Source of the DNA: Promicromonosporaceae bacterium
Lineage (GTDB): Bacteria; Actinomycetota; Actinomycetes; Actinomycetales; Cellulomonadaceae
DNA: 5,031 bases
Reading direction: 5' to 3'
Assembly: GCA_009782865.1 (NCBI GenBank)
Contig: WRIF01000146.1
Coordinates: forward strand, 1-5,031
Part shown: positions 1-4,928 of the stretch, one piece after another
How positions within the stretch are numbered: position 1 is the first letter of the stretch
Layout: the number at the start of each line of letters is the position of its first letter
Translations under genes and position numbers: made by a program
Notes under the pieces: generated by a model
The model's database searches: none
The model's input: the letters and a program-made list of their open reading frames with translations, nothing else
Told to the model about the DNA's origin: nothing

Positions 1-116
1 CCCCCGCGCGGCGCGCCCCCCCCACCCGCGGCGGGGGGGGGGCGCGCGGCGGGCGCCCCCCCCCCCCCCCCGAGTCCGAGTCCGCGCCCCCCCCCCCGCC
101 CCCCCCGGGGGGGCCC
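1..116. other. Low-complexity G/C block, probably unreliable sequence
   Basis: Apart from A24, A73, T75, A79 and T81 this stretch is made only of G and C, mostly in long homopolymer runs of C or G. Nothing else in the window looks like this; the neighbouring genes are GC-rich but balanced. The block ends exactly where a normal coding sequence resumes, and it falls where the sorting motif of the upstream protein should be. Contig-end miscalling or collapsed reads explain this best. A genuine proline/glycine-rich coding stretch is the alternative, since the reading frame of the downstream tail stays open through it. Confidence 0.75.
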
Positions 117-218
117 GACGGGACCACGCAGCTCCTCTTGGCTGCGCTGGGCGCCTTCCTGGCCGCCGGGCTGTACGCCTGGGCCGGCAAGCGCCCTAAG
201 GCGGTGGTTCGTCGCTGA
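1..218 (+). CDS. C-terminal end of an LPXTG-type surface protein (possible tip pilin), partial
   Basis: Only the 3' end of this gene is present, and it is trustworthy from about base 117. In the frame ending at TGA 216-218 it reads DGTTQLLLAALGAF and continues through a hydrophobic segment to the tail GKRPKAVVRR. That is the membrane span plus positive tail of a cell-wall sorting signal. The LPXTG pentapeptide expected just upstream cannot be read: the frame gives proline and glycine codons there because of the G/C block. In Actinomyces-type fimbrial operons the gene before the shaft pilin encodes the large tip pilin/adhesin (FimQ or FimB type). That role is inferred from position alone; no adhesin domain is in the window. 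The stop lies 111 bases before the next start, consistent with one operon. Confidence 0.7.
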   Translation, partial: PARRAPPTRGGGGARGGRPPPPPESESAPPPPPPPGGPDGTTQLLLAALGAFLAAGLYAWAGKRPKAVVRR

Positions 219-232
219 CAAACCAGCCCCCC

Positions 233-300
233 TGTAGTAACCCCTCCGCAGTAACCCCTCCGTAATACCCCCTTGTAGCAACCCCTGCAGTACCCCCCCT
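233..300. repeat. Imperfect C-rich tandem repeat in the leader of the shaft pilin gene
   Basis: Five degenerate units of about 12-15 bases follow one another, with cores such as AGTAACCCCTCC, AGTAACCCCTCC, AATACCCCCT, AGCAACCCCT and AGTACCCCCCCT. The first two are nearly identical. The array fills most of the 111-base gap between the upstream stop and the pilin start and ends 29 bases before the ATG. The complementary strand carries six runs of four or more G (counting the run next to the array) separated by loops of 7-10 bases. No clear -35/-10 promoter is visible in the gap. Confidence 0.7.
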
Positions 301-329
301 TGTGGGAAACTCCTAGAGAAAGAGAAAGC

Positions 330-1838
330 ATGTCTATTCGTTCCACTATGCGTCGTGGCCTTACCGCCGCGGCGGCCGTGACGGCGGCGTTTGCCGTCGT
401 GCTGTCGGCCGCTCCGGCCTCTGCCGACGTGGTGGTGCCCGTGGGCGCCGCCCTGCCCGACGGTGACCGCACCGCCAACCTGCACGTGTTCAAGCACGAG
501 TCCCCGGCCACCGAGCTGCCGGCCAACGGCCTGCCGCAGAACGTGACCAACCCGGTGGTCGAGGGCGTGGAGTTCACCATCCGCCGCCACCCCGACATCG
601 ACCTGACCACCCGCGAGGGCTGGGAGGCCGCCCAGGACCTGACGGTGGCCACCTTCGGCTGGGCCGACGGGGTTGACGAGCGCGTTGGCGTCACCGACGC
701 CAACGGCCGCGTGACCTTCGCCAACCTGCCCCTGGGCCTGTGGATGGTCCAGGAGACGGGCACGCCCGAGGGCATCCTGCCCGGCGCCCCGTTCGTCGTC
801 GCCCTGCCGATGACGCACCCGCTGGACCGGGACGTCTGGATGTACGACGTGTACGTCTACCCCAAGAACGCGGTGGTTGACTTCACCAAGACGGTCCAGG
901 ACGCCGACACCATCGCCGTGGGCGACAACGTGCAGTGGACCATCACCGCCGACGTGCCCCACCACACCGATGACTACCTCATCGACTTCTTCCGCATCGT
1001 CGACGTGCTCGACGAGCGCCTGGCCCCGGTCACCACCGGCACCTACGCCCCCGTCGTCTCGCTGGTCCCGGCCACCGCCGGCACCCTGGTCGAGGACACC
1101 CACTTCACCATCGACTGGGACGCCACCACCCGTGAGTGGACCTTCGACTTCACCGCCGTCGGCCGCGCCCTGCTCGACACCGTTCCCGCCGGCACCCAGG
1201 TGCAGATCGTGCTGAACACCACCGTGCTCTCCGTGGGCGACGGCCAGATTGTCAACGACGCCCGCTTCTACCCCAACTACCGCTCCTACTCCGACGAGTC
1301 CCCGCAGCGCTCGCAGACCGAGACCCGCTTCGGTGGCATCCTGATCGAGAAGATCGAGCGCGGCAACCCCGAAAACGTGCTCGCGGGCGCCACCTTCCAG
1401 ATCTTCCTCACCGAGGAAGACGCCATCGCCCAGACCAACCCGGTCTCCATCGTGGTTGACGGGGTCTCGGTTAACCAGTGGACCACCGACGCCGACGGCC
1501 GCGTGGTCATCAACGGCCTGCGCCTGTCGAACTTCGAGAACGGCGCGGTCATCACCGACCCGGCCGACTGGCGCTCGTTCTGGCTGGTGGAGATCGAAAG
1601 CCCGGAGGGCTTCGAGCTGCTGGCCGAGCCCATCCAGTTCTACGTCACCTCCGAGGGCGTTGTCACCCTGCTCGGTGACCCGAACCTGGTGGTGGAGAAC
1701 ATCCCGCACAACGCCGGCTTCCGCCTGCCCATGACCGGCTCCACCGGCACCATGCTGCTGACCATCGGTGGCGTCGTGCTCCTGGCCGCCGCTACCGGCT
1801 ACCTGGTCGTCTCCTCGCGCAAGCGTCAGACCGCCTGA
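330..1838 (+). CDS. Major (shaft) pilin, SpaA/FimA-type, LPMTG-anchored
   Basis: This 502-residue secreted pilin is the building block of the pilus shaft, polymerised outside the membrane by a class C sortase. The start at ATG 330 follows a purine-rich stretch (AGAGAAAGAGAAAGC) and opens directly into a signal peptide: MRR, an Ala/Val-rich core, and likely cleavage after ASA at residue 32. An N-terminal D1 domain spans about 46-180 and ends in the pilin motif W170-xxx-V174-x-V176-Y-P-K179; K179 is the expected sortase acceptor lysine. A D2-type domain (about 181-332) and a CnaB/D3-type domain (about 335-460) follow. E-boxes lie at 138-149 (E142) and 417-428 (E421). K187/N309 and K341/N457 sit where intramolecular isopeptide bonds form in this family; those pairs are inferred. 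The sorting signal is LPMTG 466-470, then a hydrophobic span and RKR tail. Length and layout match SpaH/EbpB-type and FimA/FimP shaft pilins. The sortase gene is directly downstream. Confidence 0.95.
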   Translation: MSIRSTMRRGLTAAAAVTAAFAVVLSAAPASADVVVPVGAALPDGDRTANLHVFKHESPATELPANGLPQNVTNPVVEGVEFTIRRHPDIDLTTREGWEAAQDLTVATFGWADGVDERVGVTDANGRVTFANLPLGLWMVQETGTPEGILPGAPFVVALPMTHPLDRDVWMYDVYVYPKNAVVDFTKTVQDADTIAVGDNVQWTITADVPHHTDDYLIDFFRIVDVLDERLAPVTTGTYAPVVSLVPATAGTLVEDTHFTIDWDATTREWTFDFTAVGRALLDTVPAGTQVQIVLNTTVLSVGDGQIVNDARFYPNYRSYSDESPQRSQTETRFGGILIEKIERGNPENVLAGATFQIFLTEEDAIAQTNPVSIVVDGVSVNQWTTDADGRVVINGLRLSNFENGAVITDPADWRSFWLVEIESPEGFELLAEPIQFYVTSEGVVTLLGDPNLVVENIPHNAGFRLPMTGSTGTMLLTIGGVVLLAAATGYLVVSSRKRQTA

Positions 1839-1847
1839 TCCGCCACC

Positions 1848-1899
1848 GGTTGGGGTTCGTTCCGCTAAACCCTCGGGCCTGGCGGAACTAACCCCAACC
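1848..1899 (+). terminator. Strong intercistronic hairpin between shaft pilin and sortase
   Basis: Bases 1848-1865 (GGTTGGGGTTCGTTCCGC) pair with 1882-1899 over 18 positions with one mismatch (C1858/T1889), leaving a 16-base loop. The hairpin begins 10 bases after the pilin stop. No T-run follows, so it is not a classical intrinsic terminator. A partial terminator or a 3' mRNA-stabilising structure, giving more pilin than sortase from one transcript, fits the position best. That role is inferred. Confidence 0.6.
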
Positions 1900-1905
1900 A
1901 ATCTC

Positions 1906-1966
1906 GCACCGCACCGCGCCATTCCGCGGCGCGCTGCACCGCACTGCACCGCGCCGGGCGCGGGTG
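1906..1966. repeat. GCACCGC repeats and a small GC hairpin upstream of the sortase gene
   Basis: The heptamer GCACCGC occurs four times, at 1906, 1911, 1936 and 1946. The last copy runs into a short inverted repeat, CGCGC/GCGCG, around 1950-1962. Together with the larger hairpin this fills the gap between pilin and sortase genes. I see no promoter in it. The repeats could be chance low complexity in a GC-rich spacer. Confidence 0.4.
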
Positions 1967-1980
1967 ATGACTAGTTGAAA

Positions 1981-1989
1981 GAAGGAAGG
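1981..1989 (+). promoter_or_regulatory. Ribosome binding site that fixes the sortase start
   Basis: GAAGGAAGG lies 8 bases before GTG 1998. The in-frame GTG at 1989 overlaps this motif and would leave no spacing, so 1998 is the better start. Confidence 0.7.
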
Positions 1990-1997
1990 TGACCGCA

Positions 1998-2939
1998 GTG
2001 AAGACCGTGACCGTCAAGACCCTGATCTGGACGTTGCTGGTTGCCGCCGGCACCGGGCTGCTGGTGTACGCAGACGCCGCCAACTGGTTTACTACCCGCG
2101 CCCAGGCCGGCGAGATGGCCCGCCACTCCCACGCCTTCGCGGCCCTGGACTCGGGGGAGCAGGCGGCCCTCCTCACCGGCGCACACGCCTACAACCAGAA
2201 CCTGTTCGCCTGGCACCTCGGGCACCCAAACCTTTACAACCCGGCCGACCTGGAGCAGTTTCGCCTCCCCGGCACGGACATCCTCGCCCAGGTGGCGCTC
2301 CCCAGCATCGGGGTGACCGTCCCGGTGTTCCACGGCACCGACTACGGCACCCTGGAGCGCGGCGCCGGGCACCACCAGGGCACCTCCCTGCCCGTCGGCG
2401 GGCCGGACACCCACTCGGTGATCACCGCCCACTCCGGGATGATCACCTCCCGGCTGTTCTCCAACCTGGGCCGGCTGGAGGTGGGCGACGTGTTTGTGGT
2501 CGACACCTTCGGGGTGCCCAAGTTCTACGAGGTGGACCACCTGGTGACCGTGCTGCCCGGGGACTACCAGGAGTACCTGGAGATCATCCCCGGCCGCGAC
2601 CTGGTCACCCTGTTCACCTGCACCCCCATCGGGGTCAACACCCACCGCCTGCTGGTGCGCGGCACCCGCGTGCCAGCGCCCGCCGGCTGGGTGGACAACT
2701 ACGAGGTCACCCTGGAGGCCGGGTTCCCCTTCTGGGCCGTAATCCTGCTCGGGGCGCTGCTAGGCGGCGGCGGCTCCGGGCGCCTGATCTTCAACCGCAC
2801 CTCCGCCAATCAGCGCCCGGCGCCCGCCAGCGCCGTGCCTGGGGCGACCGCCAACCCTGCGCCTGCGGCGCCTGTCAAGACTGGGCCTCGTCACGTGGCC
2901 GGCCCGCCCGCCAAAGAGAAGGGACGCCGTTCGGCGTGA
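1998..2939 (+). CDS. srtC: Class C (pilin-polymerising) sortase
   Basis: This 313-residue membrane-bound cysteine transpeptidase should cleave the LPMTG motif of the shaft pilin and join it to the pilin-motif lysine of the next subunit, on the outer face of the membrane. Residues 9-24 form an N-terminal membrane anchor. The sortase core runs from about 95 to 225. The catalytic residues are H145 (VITAHSG), C208 (TLFTCTPIGVNTHR) and R217, nine residues after the cysteine. The blocks HGTDYGTLERGAGH and GTSLPVGG are typical of class C enzymes. A second, weak hydrophobic segment (243-255) runs into GGGGSG, and then a Pro/Ala-rich tail of about 40 residues ends in KEKGRRSA. The usual lid motif DP(F/W/Y) is not seen; NPA (81-83) lies in its place. 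The gene follows the pilin after 159 bases and its stop overlaps the next start by four bases. The start at 1998 is chosen for its ribosome-binding-site spacing. Confidence 0.95.
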   Translation: MKTVTVKTLIWTLLVAAGTGLLVYADAANWFTTRAQAGEMARHSHAFAALDSGEQAALLTGAHAYNQNLFAWHLGHPNLYNPADLEQFRLPGTDILAQVALPSIGVTVPVFHGTDYGTLERGAGHHQGTSLPVGGPDTHSVITAHSGMITSRLFSNLGRLEVGDVFVVDTFGVPKFYEVDHLVTVLPGDYQEYLEIIPGRDLVTLFTCTPIGVNTHRLLVRGTRVPAPAGWVDNYEVTLEAGFPFWAVILLGALLGGGGSGRLIFNRTSANQRPAPASAVPGATANPAPAAPVKTGPRHVAGPPAKEKGRRSA

Positions 2940-4180
2940 CCACCATGATGTACAAGACTTTCGCCGCCGCGCTCACCGCGACGTTGACCGTCGCGCTCAC
3001 CGCCGGGGCCCTCCTGGCGCCCGCCGCCACCGGGGTTCCTGCGGGCGCCTCCCTGCCGGGTGCCTTGGAGTCAGGCGCCTCGCTGCCTGGCGTCTCGCTG
3101 CCGGGCGCCCTGCTGTCAGGCGCCTCCCTGCCGGGCGTCGCGGCGTCCCTCGGCGCCACCGTCGGGCGCGCCCTGCCCGACCCTGACGCCACGGGCTCGT
3201 TGCGGATCGAGAGGGTGTACTCCGACGGCAGCCACGCCACAGACATCGTGGACGTGACGGCCTGCCTGCTCACCCACGATGGGGCGGGTGGCGCCCTCGA
3301 CCTGACCACCATTGCCGGCTGGGCGCGGGCCGCCGACCTCACCCAGGAGGAGGCAGAGGCCCTCCCGTGCGCCGAGTCTTGGACGTCGCCGACCGTGGGG
3401 GGCATCGCGGTGTTTGAAGACCTGCCGCTCGGCGTGTACCTGGTGACCAACACCTACAACGCCGGCACCTCCGCCGGCTCGGACGCCTCGCCCGCCTTTG
3501 TGATCACCATCCCCCAGACCAACACGGCCGGAGATGGGTGGATCTACGACGTCGTGGCCTTCCCGAAGGGGCAAGACCCTTACGCCCACATTGGTGGGAT
3601 CGTCTGGTACGACGCCAACCGCAACGGCCTGTTCGATGACGACGAGGACCTCGTCGAGGGGGTGCGGGTGACCCTGTTCGGCCCCCCGGCCTCCGCCGCC
3701 GATGGGGGTGCGGGCGCCGCCCTGCCCGTGGTGGGCGTCACCTACACCGATGAGGACGGCTGGTGGGAGTTCACCTACCGACCCGTCGAGGTCAAGACCG
3801 TCCGCTTCGACCTGGACCCCATCAACGCCGGGGCTGACACGTTCGAGTTCACCATCCAGGGCCTCGACTCTTACGCCCACCCGGTAACCGGGTACGCCGA
3901 CCCTGTCCAACTCATCATCCGGGATTGGGTGTTCGTCGACGCCGGGATTGTCCGCGAGGCGGGCCCCACCCCGCCCCCTGCGACGCCCTCGCCGTCGCCG
4001 TCGCCGGGGGAGCCCACGCCGACCGCCCCGCCCACTCAGCCGCAGCGCCCGGACCTGCCCGTCACCGGCGCCGCCATCGCGGGGGCGCTGTTCCTCGGGG
4101 CGGGCGCCCTGGGCGGCGGCCTCTGCCTGAAGCTCGCCGCCAAGCGCCGTCGGTCGGAAGCCGACACCCCCGCCGCCTAG
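2936..4180 (+). CDS. LPVTG-anchored accessory/basal pilin candidate: pilin D1-like plus SdrD B-like domain
   Basis: This is a 414-residue surface protein. GTG 2936 overlaps the sortase stop (GTGA), with AGAAGGGA 11 bases upstream; ATG 2945 or 2948 are alternatives. A signal peptide is followed by likely cleavage near APA (residue 30), then seven tandem pentapeptides (37-71). Residues about 86-216 resemble the D1 domain of the upstream shaft pilin: LTT..GW..A.DLT, then LPLGVYLV, then W202-xxx-V206-xx-F-P-K211, a pilin-like motif. The E-box glutamate is replaced by N172. C110 and C145 could form a disulfide. Residues 218-337 form an SdrD B-like domain with the calcium-loop-like DANRNGLFDDDED (226-238). 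A Pro/Ser/Thr stalk (344-372), LPVTG (374-378), a membrane span and KRRR complete the sorting signal. A proline-rich C-terminus is common in basal pilins, so a base or accessory role is inferred. A separate wall-anchored adhesin is the alternative. Confidence 0.88.
   Translation: MTTMMYKTFAAALTATLTVALTAGALLAPAATGVPAGASLPGALESGASLPGVSLPGALLSGASLPGVAASLGATVGRALPDPDATGSLRIERVYSDGSHATDIVDVTACLLTHDGAGGALDLTTIAGWARAADLTQEEAEALPCAESWTSPTVGGIAVFEDLPLGVYLVTNTYNAGTSAGSDASPAFVITIPQTNTAGDGWIYDVVAFPKGQDPYAHIGGIVWYDANRNGLFDDDEDLVEGVRVTLFGPPASAADGGAGAALPVVGVTYTDEDGWWEFTYRPVEVKTVRFDLDPINAGADTFEFTIQGLDSYAHPVTGYADPVQLIIRDWVFVDAGIVREAGPTPPPATPSPSPSPGEPTPTAPPTQPQRPDLPVTGAAIAGALFLGAGALGGGLCLKLAAKRRRSEADTPAA
3044..3148 (+). 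repeat. Tandem 15-bp repeat encoding pentapeptides G(A/V)(S/L)LP
   Basis: Seven consecutive pentapeptides (GASLP, GALES, GASLP, GVSLP, GALLS, GASLP, GVAAS) are encoded here, starting at residue 37 of the protein. The DNA word GGCGCCTCSCTGCC recurs at three of the units, with two more units closely related. The array sits directly after the signal peptide. Tandem arrays with a 15-base unit can change copy number without breaking the frame. Confidence 0.8.
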
Positions 4181-4217
4181 CGCTCACCACCCAGACACCA
4201 CCCTGAGTGGTAGAAGC

Positions 4218-4258
4218 CGGAGGCCCCCCGGACCCAACGCCTCCCGGGGGCTCCTCCG
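4218..4258. terminator. GC-rich hairpin between convergent genes, probable bidirectional terminator
   Basis: CGGAGG (4218-4223) pairs with CCTCCG (4253-4258), and CCCCCGG (4225-4231) pairs with CCGGGGG (4244-4250), with a small interior loop and a 12-base terminal loop. It lies in the 89-base gap between the pilus operon end (4180) and the end of the convergent small gene (4270). There is no T-run on either side, as is common for actinobacterial terminators. Confidence 0.65.
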
Positions 4259-4269
4259 CCTCGGCCAGT

Positions 4270-4437
4270 TCACGCATCGCGGCGCCGCTCCCTGCCGGGC
4301 AGGACGGTGACCAGCAACGCGGGCAGGGCCAGCAGTCCCATTGCCCAGATTGTCCAGGACGGCCCTCCCACGGCTGCAAGCGTCACGATGAGGGCGGCAT
4401 CGGCTCCGAGGTAGATGGCGGCGGTCTTGCGCTTCAT
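4270..4437 (-). CDS. Small two-span membrane protein, 55 residues, unknown function
   Basis: ATG at 4437-4435 is preceded by AGGAGA (4448-4443, minus strand) with five bases between, an excellent ribosome binding site. The protein starts MKRKTAAIYLGADAAL. It has two likely membrane spans (about 6-24 and 29-46) joined by a short GGPS turn, and ends in PGRERRRDA. Basic residues at both ends suggest that both termini face the cytoplasm. I do not recognise a family. It lies 68 bases downstream of another very small gene on the same strand, so the two may be co-transcribed. It converges on the pilus operon across a hairpin. The strong Shine-Dalgarno sequence and sensible topology support a real gene; small size and lack of a recognised family limit certainty. 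Confidence 0.65.
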   Translation of the reverse strand: MKRKTAAIYLGADAALIVTLAAVGGPSWTIWAMGLLALPALLVTVLPGRERRRDA

Positions 4438-4469
4438 GGCGTTCTCCTGAGATACTTGGCAGGAAGGGA

Positions 4470-4497
4470 CCGGGCGATGGTGGCACCCACCGCCCGG
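4470..4497. promoter_or_regulatory. Hairpin between the two small minus-strand genes
   Basis: CCGGGCG (4470-4476) pairs with CGCCCGG (4491-4497). After one mismatch, three more pairs (4478-4480 with 4487-4489) leave a 6-base loop. It lies 9 bases past the stop of the upstream small gene and about 20 bases before the Shine-Dalgarno of the downstream one. It could act as an attenuator or an mRNA processing/stability element. Confidence 0.45.
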
Positions 4498-4505
4498 CGT
4501 AACCC

Positions 4506-4598
4506 CTACCGGCGCTTGCTTCGCTCGATCAGTTCGATCGTTGCGAGGATCGCACCGGGGAGGGTTACGAGAGCCGCGATAGTGGCGAGAACCTGCAT
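4506..4598 (-). CDS. 30-residue single-span membrane microprotein, unknown function
   Basis: ATG at 4598-4596 is preceded by AAGGAGG (4613-4607, minus strand) with eight bases between, about as good a ribosome binding site as exists. The protein begins MQVLATIAALVTLPG, is hydrophobic to about residue 21, and ends IELIERSKRR, so the C-terminus should be cytoplasmic. The layout (very short, one span, basic tail) is shared by holin-like and type I toxin peptides, phage and plasmid accessory peptides and small regulatory membrane proteins. Sequence alone does not choose between them. In-frame codons extend upstream, but that extension reads through the hairpins and the Shine-Dalgarno, is not protein-like, and is unlikely to be used. 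It is probably the first gene of a two-gene unit with the 55-residue gene downstream. Confidence 0.6.
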   Translation of the reverse strand: MQVLATIAALVTLPGAILATIELIERSKRR

Positions 4599-4619
4599 CG
4601 TGATCCCCTCCTTCCTGGT

Positions 4620-4645
4620 CATCGGGAGCCTGGTTGCTCCCGATG
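4620..4645. repeat. Perfect 10-bp inverted repeat just upstream of the microprotein ribosome binding site
   Basis: CATCGGGAGC (4620-4629) and GCTCCCGATG (4636-4645) are perfect reverse complements with a 6-base loop. On the minus strand the structure ends six bases before AAGGAGG of the 30-residue gene. It could be an operator or a leader hairpin controlling translation. Confidence 0.65.
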
Positions 4646-4658
4646 ACCCAACACTGCA

Positions 4659-4688
4659 CAACCCCAGTTGCAAGTGCAACGGGGGTTG
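4659..4688. repeat. Second long hairpin in the microprotein leader
   Basis: CAACCCC, a mismatched A, and GTTGCA (4659-4672) pair with TGCAAC, G and GGGGTTG (4675-4688). This gives 13 base pairs with one mismatch around a 2-base loop. No T-run follows on either strand, so it is not a classical terminator. It lies 13 bases from the neighbouring hairpin. Confidence 0.65.
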
Positions 4689-4695
4689 CTGTGTC

Positions 4696-4704
4696 TGTGG
4701 ATAA
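4696..4704 (-). promoter_or_regulatory. Single DnaA-box 9-mer
   Basis: TTATCCACA on the minus strand matches the consensus DnaA box exactly. It is isolated: I see no second good box nearby, so it does not make an origin by itself. It may bind DnaA as a regulator, or be chance. Confidence 0.35.
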
Positions 4705-4812
4705 CGCCCATGTCGGGCCGCCGAACTGCGCAGCCCGCGTCGTGAGCGGCCTTGGCCTGCGTGTGTTTCGCGCGATGGCGCTCGGCCGGTCCCTTGGTTT
4801 TGACGCAGGACT

Positions 4813-4865
4813 CGCTGGTTGAGGAGGCCGAAGGCCATCTCGAAGCCAAGAGTCCTCAACCAGCG
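4813..4865. repeat. REP-like palindromic element with a 13-bp perfect inverted repeat
   Basis: CGCTGGTTGAGGA (4813-4825) and TCCTCAACCAGCG (4853-4865) are perfect reverse complements. Within it, 4817-4847 has the pattern GGTTGAG, then a GGCC-GAA-GGCC mini-hairpin, then CTCGAAGCC. That pattern resembles the GGTTGAG...CTCGAAACC palindromes that recur between genes in many actinobacterial genomes. The resemblance is from memory and untested. A second CCTCAACC half-site at 4854-4861 creates the larger inverted repeat. Confidence 0.6.
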
Positions 4866-4868
4866 GGA

Positions 4869-4886
4869 AGAGGGGGAGGCCCCTCT
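4869..4886. repeat. Small GC hairpin
   Basis: AGAGGGG (4869-4875) pairs with CCCCTCT (4880-4886) across a 4-base loop, immediately after the REP-like element. There is no T-run. Its function is unknown. Confidence 0.4.
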
Positions 4887-4910
4887 CCGTCCCGCCTGCC
4901 ACCAGCAAAA

Positions 4911-4928
4911 GGTAACGCGGAGGTAACG
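4911..4928. repeat. Direct repeat GGTAACG, 11-base period
   Basis: GGTAACG occurs at 4911-4917 and 4922-4928, about one helical turn apart. This spacing suits two copies of a protein-binding site on the same DNA face. With only two copies, chance is possible. Confidence 0.35.

Noticed and set aside
233..300. CRISPR-like array in the pilin leader
   Set aside because: Units are only 12-15 bases, directly adjacent and degenerate, with no spacers.
300..329. Upstream TTG start (300) for the shaft pilin
   Set aside because: It would add ten charged residues before a normal signal peptide and has no ribosome binding site; its codons coincide with the purine-rich stretch that serves ATG 330.
1989..1997. 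GTG 1989 as the sortase start
   Set aside because: It overlaps the Shine-Dalgarno motif GAAGGAAGG, leaving no spacing; GTG 1998 has 8 bases.
1971..2645. Long open frame antisense to the sortase gene
   Set aside because: The product is a Gly/Val/His-rich low-complexity translation typical of an antisense frame in GC-rich DNA, and the plus strand encodes an unmistakable sortase.
3116..3910. Long open frame antisense to the accessory pilin gene
   Set aside because: Same reason: Gly/Val/Asp-rich shadow of a plus-strand gene with clear domains and sorting signal.
4270..4908. 212-residue minus-strand frame containing the 55-residue protein
   Set aside because: The upstream portion overlaps the 30-codon gene in another frame and lacks protein-like character; an ideal ribosome binding site marks ATG 4437 as the true start.
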